Of a stretch of 64,000 nt of DNA, positions 7,762 through 16,871 are shown in pieces. Origin of the DNA: an uncultured bacterium. Lineage in GTDB: Bacteria > Verrucomicrobiota > Kiritimatiellia > RFP12 > UBA1067. Every line of letters begins with the position of its first letter. The first letter of the stretch is position 1. The stretch lies in NCBI GenBank assembly GCA_902799955.1, contig CADCCQ010000003.1:32892-96891 (forward strand), in the 5' to 3' direction. Under the pieces are notes generated by a model. That model was not told where the DNA came from and ran no database searches. It worked only from the letters and a program-made list of their open reading frames with translations. Made by a program: the position numbers and the translations under genes.

Positions 7762-10700
7762 ATGACAAAGACAAAGACAGTGCTCTTGTTGGTCGCGGCG
7801 CTCGTTGCGGCAATTGATGCGGGTGCCCAGTCGCGGCTGCTCGGAGGCAGGTTCCGCCAGGGCGGCGGCCGGAACCTTCGCGGTGCGCCAGGCGGCGCTC
7901 GCGCGGTCCCGGGCGCGGCCGGCGCCGGCGCGGGACAGACCCAGCCCGAGGTCAGGGCGTCGGCCGGCGGCATAACCGCGACCGGCGCGTCGGGCGGCGC
8001 CGACGCCGAGGGCGGCCCCGTCGCCAGCGCCGGCGCGGTCGACGCCGAGGCGGAGAAGGAGAAGGCGAGCGACCTCAACTTCATGGAGGCCCCGCTCGAG
8101 ATGGTCTTCGAGGTCTACGCGCAGCTCGTGGACCGCACCGTCCTCAAGGACCCGGCCACGCCGGCGGCAACGATAACCATCCAGTCGCGCCCCGGGCAGA
8201 AGCTCACCAAGGAGGAGCAGATCGAGGCGATCGAGGTCGTCCTCGAGATGAACGGCGTCCACATGGAGGACTACGGCGAGAAGTTCGTCCGCGCCCTGCC
8301 GCGCGACAAGGTCCGCCAGGAGGGCATCCCGCTCATCCTCGACGAGGACGCCGAGCTGACGGAGTCCGGCAAGGTGGTCTCGATGATGATCCCCTTCGTC
8401 AACATCCCGATCCCCGAGGCGAAGGAGATCCTCGACCAGCTCAAGTCCCAGAGGGGCCTCCTCCTCGGCTACGAGCGAATCGGCAAGATCCTCGCCACCG
8501 ACACCCAGCAGAACATCATCAGGATGCGCCAGGTCGCGAGGGAGATCGACGTCGCGACGCCGGTGAACGAGAACGTGTACGTCCGCCAGATCAAGAACGC
8601 GAACGCGACTGACATACAGACCGCGATACAGAAGATCGTCGAGGAGTCGCAGAAGCAGCTCGAGAAGGAGTCGAACCTGGCGAAGTCGGGCCACATCAAC
8701 CAGCCGAACCGCCCCATGAGCATCGCGTCCCAGCCGTCCGGCACGCTCCTGCGCCGCCCCGGCATGCCGCCGCAGAACAACCAGCCCAAGCCGACGACCC
8801 CGACCGTGCAGAGCATCGTCACCAGCGTCTCGGACGCCGACAGAGGCATGATCCGCGGCAAGGTGGTGATCGTCCCCGACGAGCGCTCCAACAAGCTCAT
8901 CTTCGTCACCTCCAAGACGAACATGGACTTCTTCGACAAGGTGATCGAGTCGCTCGACGTCGAGACGACGCCCGACATCGTGGTTAAGGTCTACCGCCTC
9001 AAGTACGCGGAGGCCGAGGACGTCTCGGACATGATCAACGACCTCATCGGCAATGCGCAGAAGTCGTCGTCGAGGGAGAACCAGAACGCCGCGTCGAGGT
9101 CCGGGCAGAGCAGCAACCTGACGCGCGGCGCGCAGCCGCAGCGCACGACGACGCAGGCGAAGGCCCCCGCCAACAAGCGCACGGGCGAACCGAAGGCGGG
9201 CGAGCTCACGAAGGACAACACGACCGTCCTCGCCGACAAGCGCATAAACGGCATCGTGGTGATGACCCAGAAGGAGCTCGTCCCCACCGTCGAGTCGATC
9301 ATCGAGTCGATGGACGTCAGGCTTTCGCAGGTTCTCATCGAGACGGCGATCGTCGAGGTCACGCTCGGCGACAACCTCGAGACTGGCATCGACTGGGTGC
9401 AGCGCGGGCGCCAGCACGTGTGGAACCGCGTGCAGGCGACTGACGGCGCGGGACGAAACCTCTTCCACGTCGTCAACCAGAACGGTGACCTCCGCGGCAC
9501 GGCCGCCGCCGGGACGACCGTTGAGTCGCCGACGAGCGGCCCGTACGCCGGCGAGACATGGAGCGTCGACGAGAACCTTCCGGTATACAAGACCGTCAAG
9601 TCTCTCGTCCGCGACGGCTTCGTGAACAACAACAGCTATATGCTCGGTGGTGGCGGCGGCTGGCCGACGGAAACTTCGCTTCTTAAGACTATGATGTCCG
9701 CCTCCTCCAATCTGGTTGACAACGCCATGTGGGGTGGGGCGAACCCGATCGGCGGCGGCCTTAACTACTTGCTGAAGTCGGACAAGCTGAACATCGCCGC
9801 CGTCATCAAGGCGACGAAGGACGACAGCCGCTCCAAGTATGTCGCCTCGCCGGTCGTGATGACGGTCGACAACAAGGAGGCGACGATCGAGGCGACGCAG
9901 ATGCGCTACCTCCTCAAGGGCTATACCTACTCGGGCTCCACGTACAACGGCACGACCGTCCCGGACTACGAGCAGAAGGAGATCGGCCTCACTATCAAGG
10001 TGACGCCGAAGATCAACCCGAACGGAACTGTGATGCTCACAGTCGAGGAGGAGTACTCGCAGGTCGGCGCGAACCAGTCCATCCAGGCGAACGTCGGCGG
10101 CGACACGACGTCGACCGTCTCGGTGCCGACGACGATCACGCGCAAGATGTCAGCGGACATAACGCTTGAGAACAGGCAGACCGTCGTCCTCGGCGGCCTC
10201 ACCGAGACGAGCAAGTCGGAGTCCCACGCGGGCATCCCGCTTCTGATGGACATCCCGTGGATCGGCGAGTGGCTCTTCTCGTGGAGGACGGAGGCGGAGG
10301 ACCGCAAGGAGCTGCTGGTCTTCCTTACGCCGTACGTGCTTGACGACGGCGATGCGGCGCAGGCAGAGGCGCTCAGGCGCAAGAATGCGCTCAGCGATCC
10401 GCGTCCGTGGGAGAACTACGGATGGTCCGATTCCGAGCTTGCCGACCCGATTGCGAACAAGGAGCTCATGCGCCGCCTGAAGGACGAGGCTAAGAAGCAG
10501 GACGAGGAAAGGCAGAACCGCCTCGCGATCGAGAAGTGGAAGCTCGACCGCGCTAAGGCGCTCGAGAAGATGTCCGAGGCCGAGCGCAAGTTCTGGATCG
10601 AGCAGCACCGCGACGAGCTTGAGAAGGAGAAAAAGGAGGAGTTCGACCGCCAGGTGAAGGAGCAGGAGGACCTGAAGGCATTCGCCGAGGAGCTTCGCCG

Positions 10701-11043
10701 CAAGGACGTCACCAAGGCCGAGGAGAAGATCAAGGCCTCCGACGAGCAGGAGAAGCGGAACAAGGAAGAGATCGAGAGGAAGCGGGCGGAAGAGCTGAAG
10801 AGGGCGGCCGAGAAGGCGCCGCCCGTCGAAGAGAAGGCGCCGCCTGAAAAGAAGGCTGAGCCTGAGAAGAAGGCCGAACCCGAGAAGAAGGCTGAGCCCG
10901 AAAAGAAGCCCGAGCCGGTAAAGCAGGCCGAACCGGAAAAGAAAGCGGAGCCGGTAAAGACGGCGGAACCTGAAAAGAAGGCTGAGCCGGTAAAGCAGGT
11001 CGAGCCGGCAAAGAAGGCTGAGCCTGAGAAGAAAGAAGAATGA
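7762..11043 (+). CDS. gspD: Type II secretion/type IV pilus secretin, GspD-like
   Basis: Outer-membrane secretin of 1093 residues. A signal peptide covers roughly residues 1-22. N-type domains follow from about residue 110 (LNFMEAPLEMVFEVYAQLV is the typical N0 start), with repeated KH-like N1/N2 modules (DERSNKLIFVTSK; DKRINGIVVMTQK). The secretin core runs from about 515 (QVLIETAIVEVTLGDNLETG) to 850, ending in the family hallmark sequence around VVLGGLTE and ELLVFLTPYVLDD. The C-terminal 210 residues are a charged coiled coil that ends in at least nine KKAEPEKKAEP-type repeats, an unusual tail for a secretin that might reach peptidoglycan. Cotranscribed with the two genes upstream. Confidence 0.9.
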   Translation: MTKTKTVLLLVAALVAAIDAGAQSRLLGGRFRQGGGRNLRGAPGGARAVPGAAGAGAGQTQPEVRASAGGITATGASGGADAEGGPVASAGAVDAEAEKEKASDLNFMEAPLEMVFEVYAQLVDRTVLKDPATPAATITIQSRPGQKLTKEEQIEAIEVVLEMNGVHMEDYGEKFVRALPRDKVRQEGIPLILDEDAELTESGKVVSMMIPFVNIPIPEAKEILDQLKSQRGLLLGYERIGKILATDTQQNIIRMRQVAREIDVATPVNENVYVRQIKNANATDIQTAIQKIVEESQKQLEKESNLAKSGHINQPNRPMSIASQPSGTLLRRPGMPPQNNQPKPTTPTVQSIVTSVSDADRGMIRGKVVIVPDERSNKLIFVTSKTNMDFFDKVIESLDVETTPDIVVKVYRLKYAEAEDVSDMINDLIGNAQKSSSRENQNAASRSGQSSNLTRGAQPQRTTTQAKAPANKRTGEPKAGELTKDNTTVLADKRINGIVVMTQKELVPTVESIIESMDVRLSQVLIETAIVEVTLGDNLETGIDWVQRGRQHVWNRVQATDGAGRNLFHVVNQNGDLRGTAAAGTTVESPTSGPYAGETWSVDENLPVYKTVKSLVRDGFVNNNSYMLGGGGGWPTETSLLKTMMSASSNLVDNAMWGGANPIGGGLNYLLKSDKLNIAAVIKATKDDSRSKYVASPVVMTVDNKEATIEATQMRYLLKGYTYSGSTYNGTTVPDYEQKEIGLTIKVTPKINPNGTVMLTVEEEYSQVGANQSIQANVGGDTTSTVSVPTTITRKMSADITLENRQTVVLGGLTETSKSESHAGIPLLMDIPWIGEWLFSWRTEAEDRKELLVFLTPYVLDDGDAAQAEALRRKNALSDPRPWENYGWSDSELADPIANKELMRRLKDEAKKQDEERQNRLAIEKWKLDRAKALEKMSEAERKFWIEQHRDELEKEKKEEFDRQVKEQEDLKAFAEELRRKDVTKAEEKIKASDEQEKRNKEEIERKRAEELKRAAEKAPPVEEKAPPEKKAEPEKKAEPEKKAEPEKKPEPVKQAEPEKKAEPVKTAEPEKKAEPVKQVEPAKKAEPEKKEE

Positions 11044-11045
11044 AA

Positions 11046-11190
11046 GGGATGATTATGTAATTGTGTAATTATGTAATAGCGGGATTACCCATTGAGGAAA
11101 GACAAATAGGTAATAACAGAATCAGCCATTGAGGAAAGGCAAATGAATAATGGTAAATTCCATAATTCCATAATTCCACAATAAACAGAG
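11046..11190 (+). repeat. Inverted octamer-repeat element, intergenic copy
   Basis: Left arm carries TGTAATTG/TGTAATTA words and TAATAGCGGGATTA; the right arm is CCATAATT CCATAATT CCACAAT, the reverse-complement type. The core includes two copies of GCCATTGAGGAAAG-like sequence. It belongs to the same family as the two insertions in thrC. It sits just upstream of the ribosome-binding site of the next gene (AAGGAGA at about 11192). Confidence 0.75.
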
Positions 11191-11205
11191 TAAGGAGACA
11201 TCATA

Positions 11206-12195
11206 GTGAAATGGTTTTCGATAGCGCTTCTTGGCGCAGGGCTGATCGCGGCGGCGGCGTTTGGGATCATACGCAGCAACAACAACAAGGAAATGGCGCT
11301 TGCCGCGGCGAAGAAGGCGGAGGCCGAGGAGAAGGCGGCCGAGGCAGCTGAGCGCAAGGCAGAGAAGGACCGCCAGGCGGCGTCCTCACGCGCGGCGGCG
11401 GAGGCGTCCGCCGCGAAGAAGGCGGAGGAGGCGCATCGCGCCGCCGAGGCGCAGCGTGACGCCGACAAGGCGGCCGCGGAGAAGGCGGAGGCCGACCGCG
11501 CCCGCGCCGTCGAGGAGAAGGAAAAGGCGGTGGCGGACAAGGCGAGGGCCGAAGCCGAGTACGAGAAGGCGTCCGCCGAGCGCACCGCGGCGCTTGCCGC
11601 GAAGGAGACGGCGAAGCTCGAGGCCGCGAAGGCGAAGTCCCAGGCCGAGGAGAAGGCGCACGCCGCGCAGATCGCGGCCGACGCGCTCGCGAAGGAGAAG
11701 CTTGCCGCGGACAAGGTGATCGCCGAGGCGAAGCTCCGCGAGATCAAGCGCGAGCAGCTTCTCGACTTCGAGCGCGAGCTAGTCGCGATCAAGCGCGACC
11801 TGGACGAGCGCGAGGCGGCGCTCAGGCCCGAGAAGACGATCAAGGACCTCGACACGATAAGCTCCGGCGACGATGAGGACGACCCGCTGAGGAAGAAGGA
11901 TGACGCCGCCGCGAAGCTCCCGGAGAACAACCGGGAGCTGCCGCGCGGCACGCGCCGCCTCGCAAAGGCCACCCGCGTCTCCGACGAGGGGCTGAAGGCC
12001 GTCGGAGAGGAGAACAAGACCAACGTCGTCTCGCGTATCGAGAAGCTGTACATCGAGGCCGTCCGCGAGGACCGCATGGTCGACGCCGACTTCTACGCGA
12101 AGGAGCTCAAGAGAATGTATCCCGGCTGGAAATACACGCCTCCGGGCGCGAAGTCCGGCGCGGACGTCAAGAAGGAAGAAGAGGAGAGGAAATGA
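11206..12195 (+). CDS. Membrane-anchored coiled-coil protein of the secretion cluster
   Basis: 329 residues: N-terminal membrane anchor (WFSIALLGAGLIAAAAFGII, residues 3-22), then about 190 residues of Ala/Lys/Glu-rich coiled coil, an acidic linker (SSGDDEDDPLRKK) and a small C-terminal domain (RIEKLYIEAVREDRMVDADFYAKEL). Start codon is GTG at 11206 with an AAGGAG ribosome-binding site. I do not recognise a family; the coil resembles TolA/GspD-tail sequences in composition only. Its start lies 160 bp after the secretin and its stop overlaps ychF (ATGA). Confidence 0.7.
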   Translation: MKWFSIALLGAGLIAAAAFGIIRSNNNKEMALAAAKKAEAEEKAAEAAERKAEKDRQAASSRAAAEASAAKKAEEAHRAAEAQRDADKAAAEKAEADRARAVEEKEKAVADKARAEAEYEKASAERTAALAAKETAKLEAAKAKSQAEEKAHAAQIAADALAKEKLAADKVIAEAKLREIKREQLLDFERELVAIKRDLDEREAALRPEKTIKDLDTISSGDDEDDPLRKKDDAAAKLPENNRELPRGTRRLAKATRVSDEGLKAVGEENKTNVVSRIEKLYIEAVREDRMVDADFYAKELKRMYPGWKYTPPGAKSGADVKKEEEERK

Positions 12196-13313
12196 GTCTT
12201 TCAGTTGGCATCGTGGGCCTGCCCAACGTCGGCAAGTCCACGCTTTTCAACGCGCTCACGAGGAAGCAGCAGGCCGCCGCCGAGAACTACCCGTTCTGCA
12301 CGATCGAGCCCAACACGTCGATAGTCGAGGTCAAGGACCCGCGGCTTGAGGAGCTCGCGAAGATCGACAATCCCGCGCAGATCATCCGCGCCACGGTCGA
12401 GTTCACGGACATCGCGGGGCTCGTCAAGGGCGCGTCGAAGGGCGAGGGCCTCGGCAACAAGTTCCTCGCGAACATCCGCGAGTGCGACGCGATCCTGCAC
12501 GTAGTCAGGTGCTTCGAGAACGACGACATCATCCACGTCCAGGAGGGCGGCAACAAGTCCGCGCCGATCGACCCGGTGGGCGACGCGCAGGTCATCGAGA
12601 CGGAGCTTGTCCTTGCGGACATGGAGCAGCTCCAGCGGCGCTACGAGAAGGTGCGCAAGGAGGCGCAGGCCAAGCCGCCGCTCCGCCCGGAGGCGGATGC
12701 GTGCGCGGCGCTTCTGAAGCACCTTGAGGAGGGGAAGAGCGTGCGCTCGTTCCCCCGCGCGGAGGGCGACCCCATCCTGAAGGTCATCGCTGAGCTGAAG
12801 TTCCTCACCGACAAGCCTGTCATCTACTGCGCGAACGTCTCGGACGACGACGTGACCGGCGAGGGCAACGCGCACGTCGCGGCGCTTAGGGAGTACGCCG
12901 CCTCGCAGAACGCCGAGGCCGTGGTGATCTGCGCGCAGATAGAGGCGGACCTCGCCGGGCTCTCCGACGCGGAGGCGAAGGAGTTCCTGGAGTCGTACGG
13001 GCTTTCCGAAAGCTCGCTCGACCGTACCATAGCGCTCGCCTACAGGACGCTCGGGCTCGCGAGCTACTTCACGTCGGGCCCCAAGGAGTCGCGCGCCTGG
13101 ACCTTCCGGCGCGGATGGAAGGCGCCCAGGTGCGCCGGGGTGATCCACACCGACTTCGAGAAGGGCTTCATCAGGGCGGAGGTCGTTCCCTTCGAGGAGT
13201 ACGTCAAGCACGGCGGGACAGCCGGCGCGCGCGCCGCGGGTTCGCTCCGCCCCGAGGGCAAGGAATACGAAATGCAGGACGGCGATGTGGTGGAGTTTCT
13301 CTTTTCAAAGTAG
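12192..13313 (+). CDS. ychF: Redox-regulated ATPase/GTPase YchF (Obg family)
   Basis: Ribosome-associated P-loop NTPase of the translation stress response. The 373-residue protein has [14 protein letters not shown] (G1), [10 protein letters not shown] (switch I), [20 protein letters not shown] (G3), a coiled alpha domain, and a C-terminal TGS domain with [13 protein letters not shown]. Obg-family residues specific to YchF (ATP preference, NxxE instead of NKxD) are consistent with CANVSDDD in place of NKxD. Start overlaps the previous gene's stop by 4 nt although the two have no known functional link. Confidence 0.96.
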   Translation: MSLSVGIVGLPNVGKSTLFNALTRKQQAAAENYPFCTIEPNTSIVEVKDPRLEELAKIDNPAQIIRATVEFTDIAGLVKGASKGEGLGNKFLANIRECDAILHVVRCFENDDIIHVQEGGNKSAPIDPVGDAQVIETELVLADMEQLQRRYEKVRKEAQAKPPLRPEADACAALLKHLEEGKSVRSFPRAEGDPILKVIAELKFLTDKPVIYCANVSDDDVTGEGNAHVAALREYAASQNAEAVVICAQIEADLAGLSDAEAKEFLESYGLSESSLDRTIALAYRTLGLASYFTSGPKESRAWTFRRGWKAPRCAGVIHTDFEKGFIRAEVVPFEEYVKHGGTAGARAAGSLRPEGKEYEMQDGDVVEFLFSK

Positions 13314-13764
13314 CGCAGCAAAAAGGAGGGGAGAGAAGCTTAGAGCTTAGAGCTTAGAGCTTGGAGCTTGGAGCTTGGAGCTAGAAAGCCTAGAAGCCTA
13401 GAAAGCTAGAAGCCACTGAAACGCAGCAAAAAGGAGAAGCGAGAAAGCGAGAAAGCTTAGAGCTTGAAGCTTAGAGCTTAGAGCTTGGAGCTAGAAAGCC
13501 TAGAAAACCTAGAAAGCTAGAAGCCACTGAAACGCAGCAAAAAGGAGAAGCGGGAAAGCGAGAAAACTTAGAGCTTGAAGCTTAGAGCTTAGAGCTAGAA
13601 GCCTAGAAAATCTAGAAATCTAGAAATCTAGAAACCTAGAAATCTAGAAACCTAGAAAATCTAGAAACCCTAGAAGATCTAGAAAGCTCAAAGCTCGAAG
13701 CTCGAAGCTCAAAGCTAAAAAACCTAGAAAGCTAGAAGCTCTAAGCTAAAAGCTAAAAAAACCG
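13314..13764 (+). repeat. 450-bp array of heptamer words between ychF and thrC
   Basis: No gene. The array is built from heptamers AGAGCTT, GGAGCTT and relatives, then CTAGAAA-type words. Overlaid on this is a longer period of about 108 bp: blocks start with CGCAGCAAAAAGGAG at about 13316, 13422 and 13530 and end with GCTAGAAGCCACTGAAA. The first block begins right after the ychF stop. The array runs to within a few bases of the thrC ATG, which has no clear ribosome-binding site of its own. Confidence 0.9.
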
Positions 13765-15381
13765 ATGAAATTCATCTCAACCAGAAAAGGCATCGAAGCG
13801 ACCGGCCCTGAGACCGTGTTCCAGGGCCTCGCCCCAGACGGCGGGCTGTATGTCCCCGCCGGGCCATTGTGCAATAGCGGAATTGCGGAATTGAACGAGG
13901 CGGATTCGTCGCAAGCCAATTCTTCAATGGTAAATGGCTGTTCCCATAATTCCATAATTCCACAATCCCATAATTCCACAATTCCACAATCTCCATTGCT
14001 TGCGCAGGCTGAATCGTTTGTGCTAGGTAGGCTCTTCGACGACTTCCCTGAGGAGGTTCGCGCTCAGGCGGTCGACCGTCTGCTGTCGCGCTTCCCCGCG
14101 GGCGACCCGATCCCGCTCGTCGACGCCGACGGCTTCAAGATCCTCGAGCTTTTCCACGGGAAGACCGGCGCCTTCAAGGACGTCGCGCTCTCGATGCTCC
14201 CCGTCTTCATGCGCCACGCGGCCAACGGACGCCGTACGCTCGTCCTGACCGCGACGAGCGGCGACACCGGCTCCGCGGCGATGCAGGGCTTCGCGGGCGT
14301 CGACGGCACCGAGGTCGTGGTGTTCTTCCCGGACGTCGGCACGTCGCGCATACAGCGACTCCAGATGACGACGCCGTCCGACGCAAACGTCCACGCCGTC
14401 GCGATCCGCGGCAACTTCGACGACGCCCAGGCGGCGGTGAAGCGCATCTTTGCCGACGCCTCGATAAACGCGCAGGCCGCGGCCGCCGGCGTCAACCTCT
14501 CGAGCGCCAACTCAATCAACACCGGGCGCCTCGTTCCGCAGATTGCATACTACCTTCTCGCCGGGGCGAGATTGAAATTATGTAATTGTGGAATTGAGCA
14601 ATTGTGTAATAGCGGAATTGCGGAATTGAAAGAATCAGATTCGTCGCAAGCAAATTCCGAAATGAAAAATGGCTGTTTCCATAATTCCACAATTCCACAA
14701 TGCTGCTTCGACGTTGTCGTGCCGTCGGGGAACTTCGGCAACATACTCGCGGCGTACTACGCGAAGCTCATGGGCGCGCCCATCGGCAGGTTCGTCGTCG
14801 CATCCAACGTGAACGACGTGCTGGCGAGGTTTGTGAAGACGGGCGTCTACGACCCTGGAGACAGGTTCACCGTCACCAACTCCCCGTCGATGGACATCCG
14901 CAAGTCGTCGAACGTCGAGCGCCTCCTGTGGCTTCTTTCCGGCGGGCTCGACGGGGACGTGGAGCGCGCGTGCGCGGAGACGGCGCGCATGATGCGCGAC
15001 CTCGCTGAGAAGGGGTCGTACGAGCTTTCCGCAGGCGCGAAGGAGCGGCTCTTCGCCGACTTCGAGGGAGGCGTTGCGACGCCCGAGGAGACGGAGTCGG
15101 AGATGCGCCGCATGCGCGACGCGGCGGGCTACCTGATCGATCCCCACACCGCCGTCGCGACGTTCGTCGCGCGCCGGCTTGGCTATCCGAAGCTCGCGCC
15201 CTGCGTCGTCGCCGCGACCGCGACGCCGTACAAGTTCCCGGAGACGTGCCGCAGGGCGTTCGGCGCGGACGCGCTCGACGACCCGCCGCCGTCGTTCCGC
15301 GACCTGGAGACGCTGCCCGTCGCGCAGACGCGCGTCTGCGACGTGGCGGAAATCGACAAGGAGGTCCTGAGGCTTTTATGA
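13765..15381 (+). CDS. thrC: Threonine synthase carrying two in-frame repeat insertions
   Basis: PLP enzyme converting O-phosphohomoserine to threonine. Family features are present: QGLAPDGGLYVP, ELFHGKTGAFKDVAL with the PLP lysine, TATSGDTGSAAMQGF, VNLSSANSINTGRL, VVVPSGNFGNILAAYYAKLMG and the C-terminal DPHTAVA. At 538 residues it is about 90 longer than typical, and the excess is two insertions encoded by dispersed repeats: residues about 34-76 (CNSGIAELNEADSSQANSS and on) and about 268-312 (CNSGIAELKESDSSQANSE and on). Both lie between conserved blocks, in predicted surface loops, so the enzyme may still be active. The gene is followed by a 4-nt overlap with the next one. Confidence 0.93.
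   Translation: MKFISTRKGIEATGPETVFQGLAPDGGLYVPAGPLCNSGIAELNEADSSQANSSMVNGCSHNSIIPQSHNSTIPQSPLLAQAESFVLGRLFDDFPEEVRAQAVDRLLSRFPAGDPIPLVDADGFKILELFHGKTGAFKDVALSMLPVFMRHAANGRRTLVLTATSGDTGSAAMQGFAGVDGTEVVVFFPDVGTSRIQRLQMTTPSDANVHAVAIRGNFDDAQAAVKRIFADASINAQAAAAGVNLSSANSINTGRLVPQIAYYLLAGARLKLCNCGIEQLCNSGIAELKESDSSQANSEMKNGCFHNSTIPQCCFDVVVPSGNFGNILAAYYAKLMGAPIGRFVVASNVNDVLARFVKTGVYDPGDRFTVTNSPSMDIRKSSNVERLLWLLSGGLDGDVERACAETARMMRDLAEKGSYELSAGAKERLFADFEGGVATPEETESEMRRMRDAAGYLIDPHTAVATFVARRLGYPKLAPCVVAATATPYKFPETCRRAFGADALDDPPPSFRDLETLPVAQTRVCDVAEIDKEVLRLL
13864..13998 (+). repeat. Repeat insertion 1 inside thrC, with 6-bp flanking direct repeat
   Basis: CCATTG occurs at 13864-13869 and 13993-13998, 129 bp apart (43 codons). 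Collapsing one copy rejoins GCC GGG CCATTG CTT GCG, giving a normal PAG-PLLAQAES protein sequence. Inside, the left arm (GCAATAGCGGAATTGCGGAATTG) is the rough inverse of the right arm of CCATAATT/CCACAATT words. Confidence 0.85.
14570..14701 (+). repeat. Repeat insertion 2 inside thrC
   Basis: Same family as insertion 1: a left arm of GTAATTGTGGAATTG words, the shared core GATTCGTCGCAAGC, the shared AAATGGCTGTT, and a right arm of CCATAATT CCACAATT CCACAAT. It falls just before the VVPSGNFGN strand. No clear flanking direct repeat was found. Confidence 0.82.
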
Positions 15382-16004
15382 AAACGGCGAAGGTAAACGG
15401 TGTGGCCATAACCTCGGAGGCGGTGCAGTTCGAGCTTGAGCGCCTCGTGAAGTTCTACTATGCGCACGGCTTCAAGGAGGACGAGATACGCAAGTGCCTC
15501 CCGGAGCTGCAGGAGAAGGCGCTGGAGCAGGCGATAGGCGCGAAGCTCCTCCTCGACCGCGCGTCGTCGCTTGAGATGGCGGCGAGCGCGGAGGAGATCG
15601 ACGAGGAGGTCCGCAAGGTCGTCGAGCAGCTCGGCGGCGCGGAAGGCTACGAGAAGGCGCTCGCCGCGCAGGGCCTCTCCGAGGCCGCGCTGCGCAAGGA
15701 GCTTGAGAAGGGCGTCAGGGTGAACAAGCTCGTCGCCCAGGCATGCACAGGCGTGGACGAGCCGACGGAGGAGGACATCGCCGCGTTCTTCGAGGCGCGC
15801 AAGGCCGACTACGCCGGGCGCACCATCGTCGACGTACACGACCAGATCAGGGACCTCATCAGGCACGACAGGCGCGGCCGCGCGCTGGACGCGTTCGTGA
15901 AGGAGCTCCGCGCCGCAGCGGATGTGGAGTACGTAGAGGACCACGGCCATGGCCACGGCTGCGGATGTGGCTGCCACCATGGGCACGAAGGCCAGGAGGC
16001 CTGA
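15378..16004 (+). CDS. SurA-N-like chaperone domain protein with His/Cys tail
   Basis: 208 residues. The N-terminal part (VNGVAITSEAVQFELERL, then QEKALEQAIGAKLL and EEIDEEVRKVVEQLGG) matches the SurA/trigger-factor-like helical chaperone domain that normally precedes a rotamase domain. No parvulin domain follows, and no signal peptide is evident, so it may work in the cytoplasm. The last residues HGHGHGCGCGCHHGHEG form a probable metal-binding tail like that of SlyD. ATG 15378 overlaps the thrC stop (ATGA). Role inferred as chaperone or metal handling. Confidence 0.65.
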   Translation: MKTAKVNGVAITSEAVQFELERLVKFYYAHGFKEDEIRKCLPELQEKALEQAIGAKLLLDRASSLEMAASAEEIDEEVRKVVEQLGGAEGYEKALAAQGLSEAALRKELEKGVRVNKLVAQACTGVDEPTEEDIAAFFEARKADYAGRTIVDVHDQIRDLIRHDRRGRALDAFVKELRAAADVEYVEDHGHGHGCGCGCHHGHEGQEA

Positions 16005-16013
16005 GGGACGGAC

Positions 16014-16871
16014 ATGGAAATCACCTCGACATCGAATCCCAAGCTCAAGTACGTCGTGAAGCTGAGAAGCTGCTCGACGCGCGAGGAGTCCGGCGAGATG
16101 ATCGTCGAGGGGTACCGCGAATGCCGCCGCGCGCTCGACAACGGCTACCGCCCGAGGGCGGTCTTCCACTGCCCCGACGACTACCTCAAGAACGAGAACG
16201 AGCCTGCCCTCGTCGACGAGTGCGCCAGGCTCGGCGCGGAGGTCTACACCTGCACCAGCGCGTGCTTCGCGAAGATCGCGTACAAGGAGCGCCCCGACGG
16301 GCTGCTCATGGTCGGGCCTCACGTCTCCGTGCGCCTGGAGGACCTGTCGCTCCCGGAGAACGCGCTCGTAATCGTCACCGAGGCCGTCGAGAAGCCCGGA
16401 AACCTGGGGACGATCCTGAGGTCGGCGGACGCCGCGGGCGCGGCGGCGGTGATCGTGTGCGACAGGGCGACGGACATCCACAACCCGAACGTCGTCAGGG
16501 CGTCCACCGGCACGATGTTCTCCGTTCCGATAGCGGAGGCGACGAGCGAGGAGGCGCTGGCGTTCCTGAAGGCGCGCGGCTTCAAGATCCTCGCCGCGAC
16601 GCCGCACGCGGAGAAGCTCCATTTCGAGGTGGACCTGACTGGCAGGGTGGCGATCGCGCTCGGCGCGGAGCAGTACGGCCTGACGGCCCGCTGGATGGAC
16701 GGCGCGGACCTGCGCGTGAGGATCCCGATGCTCGGCGTCGCGGACTCGCTCAACGTGTCCGCCGCCGCGACGATTCTGGTCTACGAGGCCGTGCGCCAGA
16801 GGATAGGCGCGGGCGTCGACGCCGTGCCGGAGTTCGTTCCGTGGCACGGAGAGGGGAGGCATGACAAATGA
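16014..16871 (+). CDS. SpoU/TrmH-family RNA 2'-O-methyltransferase
   Basis: 285-residue SPOUT methylase. The N-terminal substrate-binding domain begins ITSTSNPKLKYVVKL, as in 23S rRNA methylases of the RlmB/TsnR type. The catalytic knot has motif 1 NLGTILRSADAAGA, motif 2 NVVRASTGTMFSVP, and motif 3 IALGAEQYGLT plus IPMLGVADSLNVSAAATIL. The exact target nucleotide cannot be read from sequence. Starts 9 nt after the previous stop; its own stop overlaps the VWA gene. Confidence 0.93.
   Translation: MEITSTSNPKLKYVVKLRSCSTREESGEMIVEGYRECRRALDNGYRPRAVFHCPDDYLKNENEPALVDECARLGAEVYTCTSACFAKIAYKERPDGLLMVGPHVSVRLEDLSLPENALVIVTEAVEKPGNLGTILRSADAAGAAAVIVCDRATDIHNPNVVRASTGTMFSVPIAEATSEEALAFLKARGFKILAATPHAEKLHFEVDLTGRVAIALGAEQYGLTARWMDGADLRVRIPMLGVADSLNVSAAATILVYEAVRQRIGAGVDAVPEFVPWHGEGRHDK

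Noticed and set aside
7738..9468. Long open frame on the minus strand opposite the secretin gene
   Set aside because: Arg/Val/Leu/Asp-rich mirror of a GC-rich coding sequence; no family features, and the plus-strand secretin is certain. Similar mirrors opposite lepA, manB, gyrA and pfp were dropped for the same reason.
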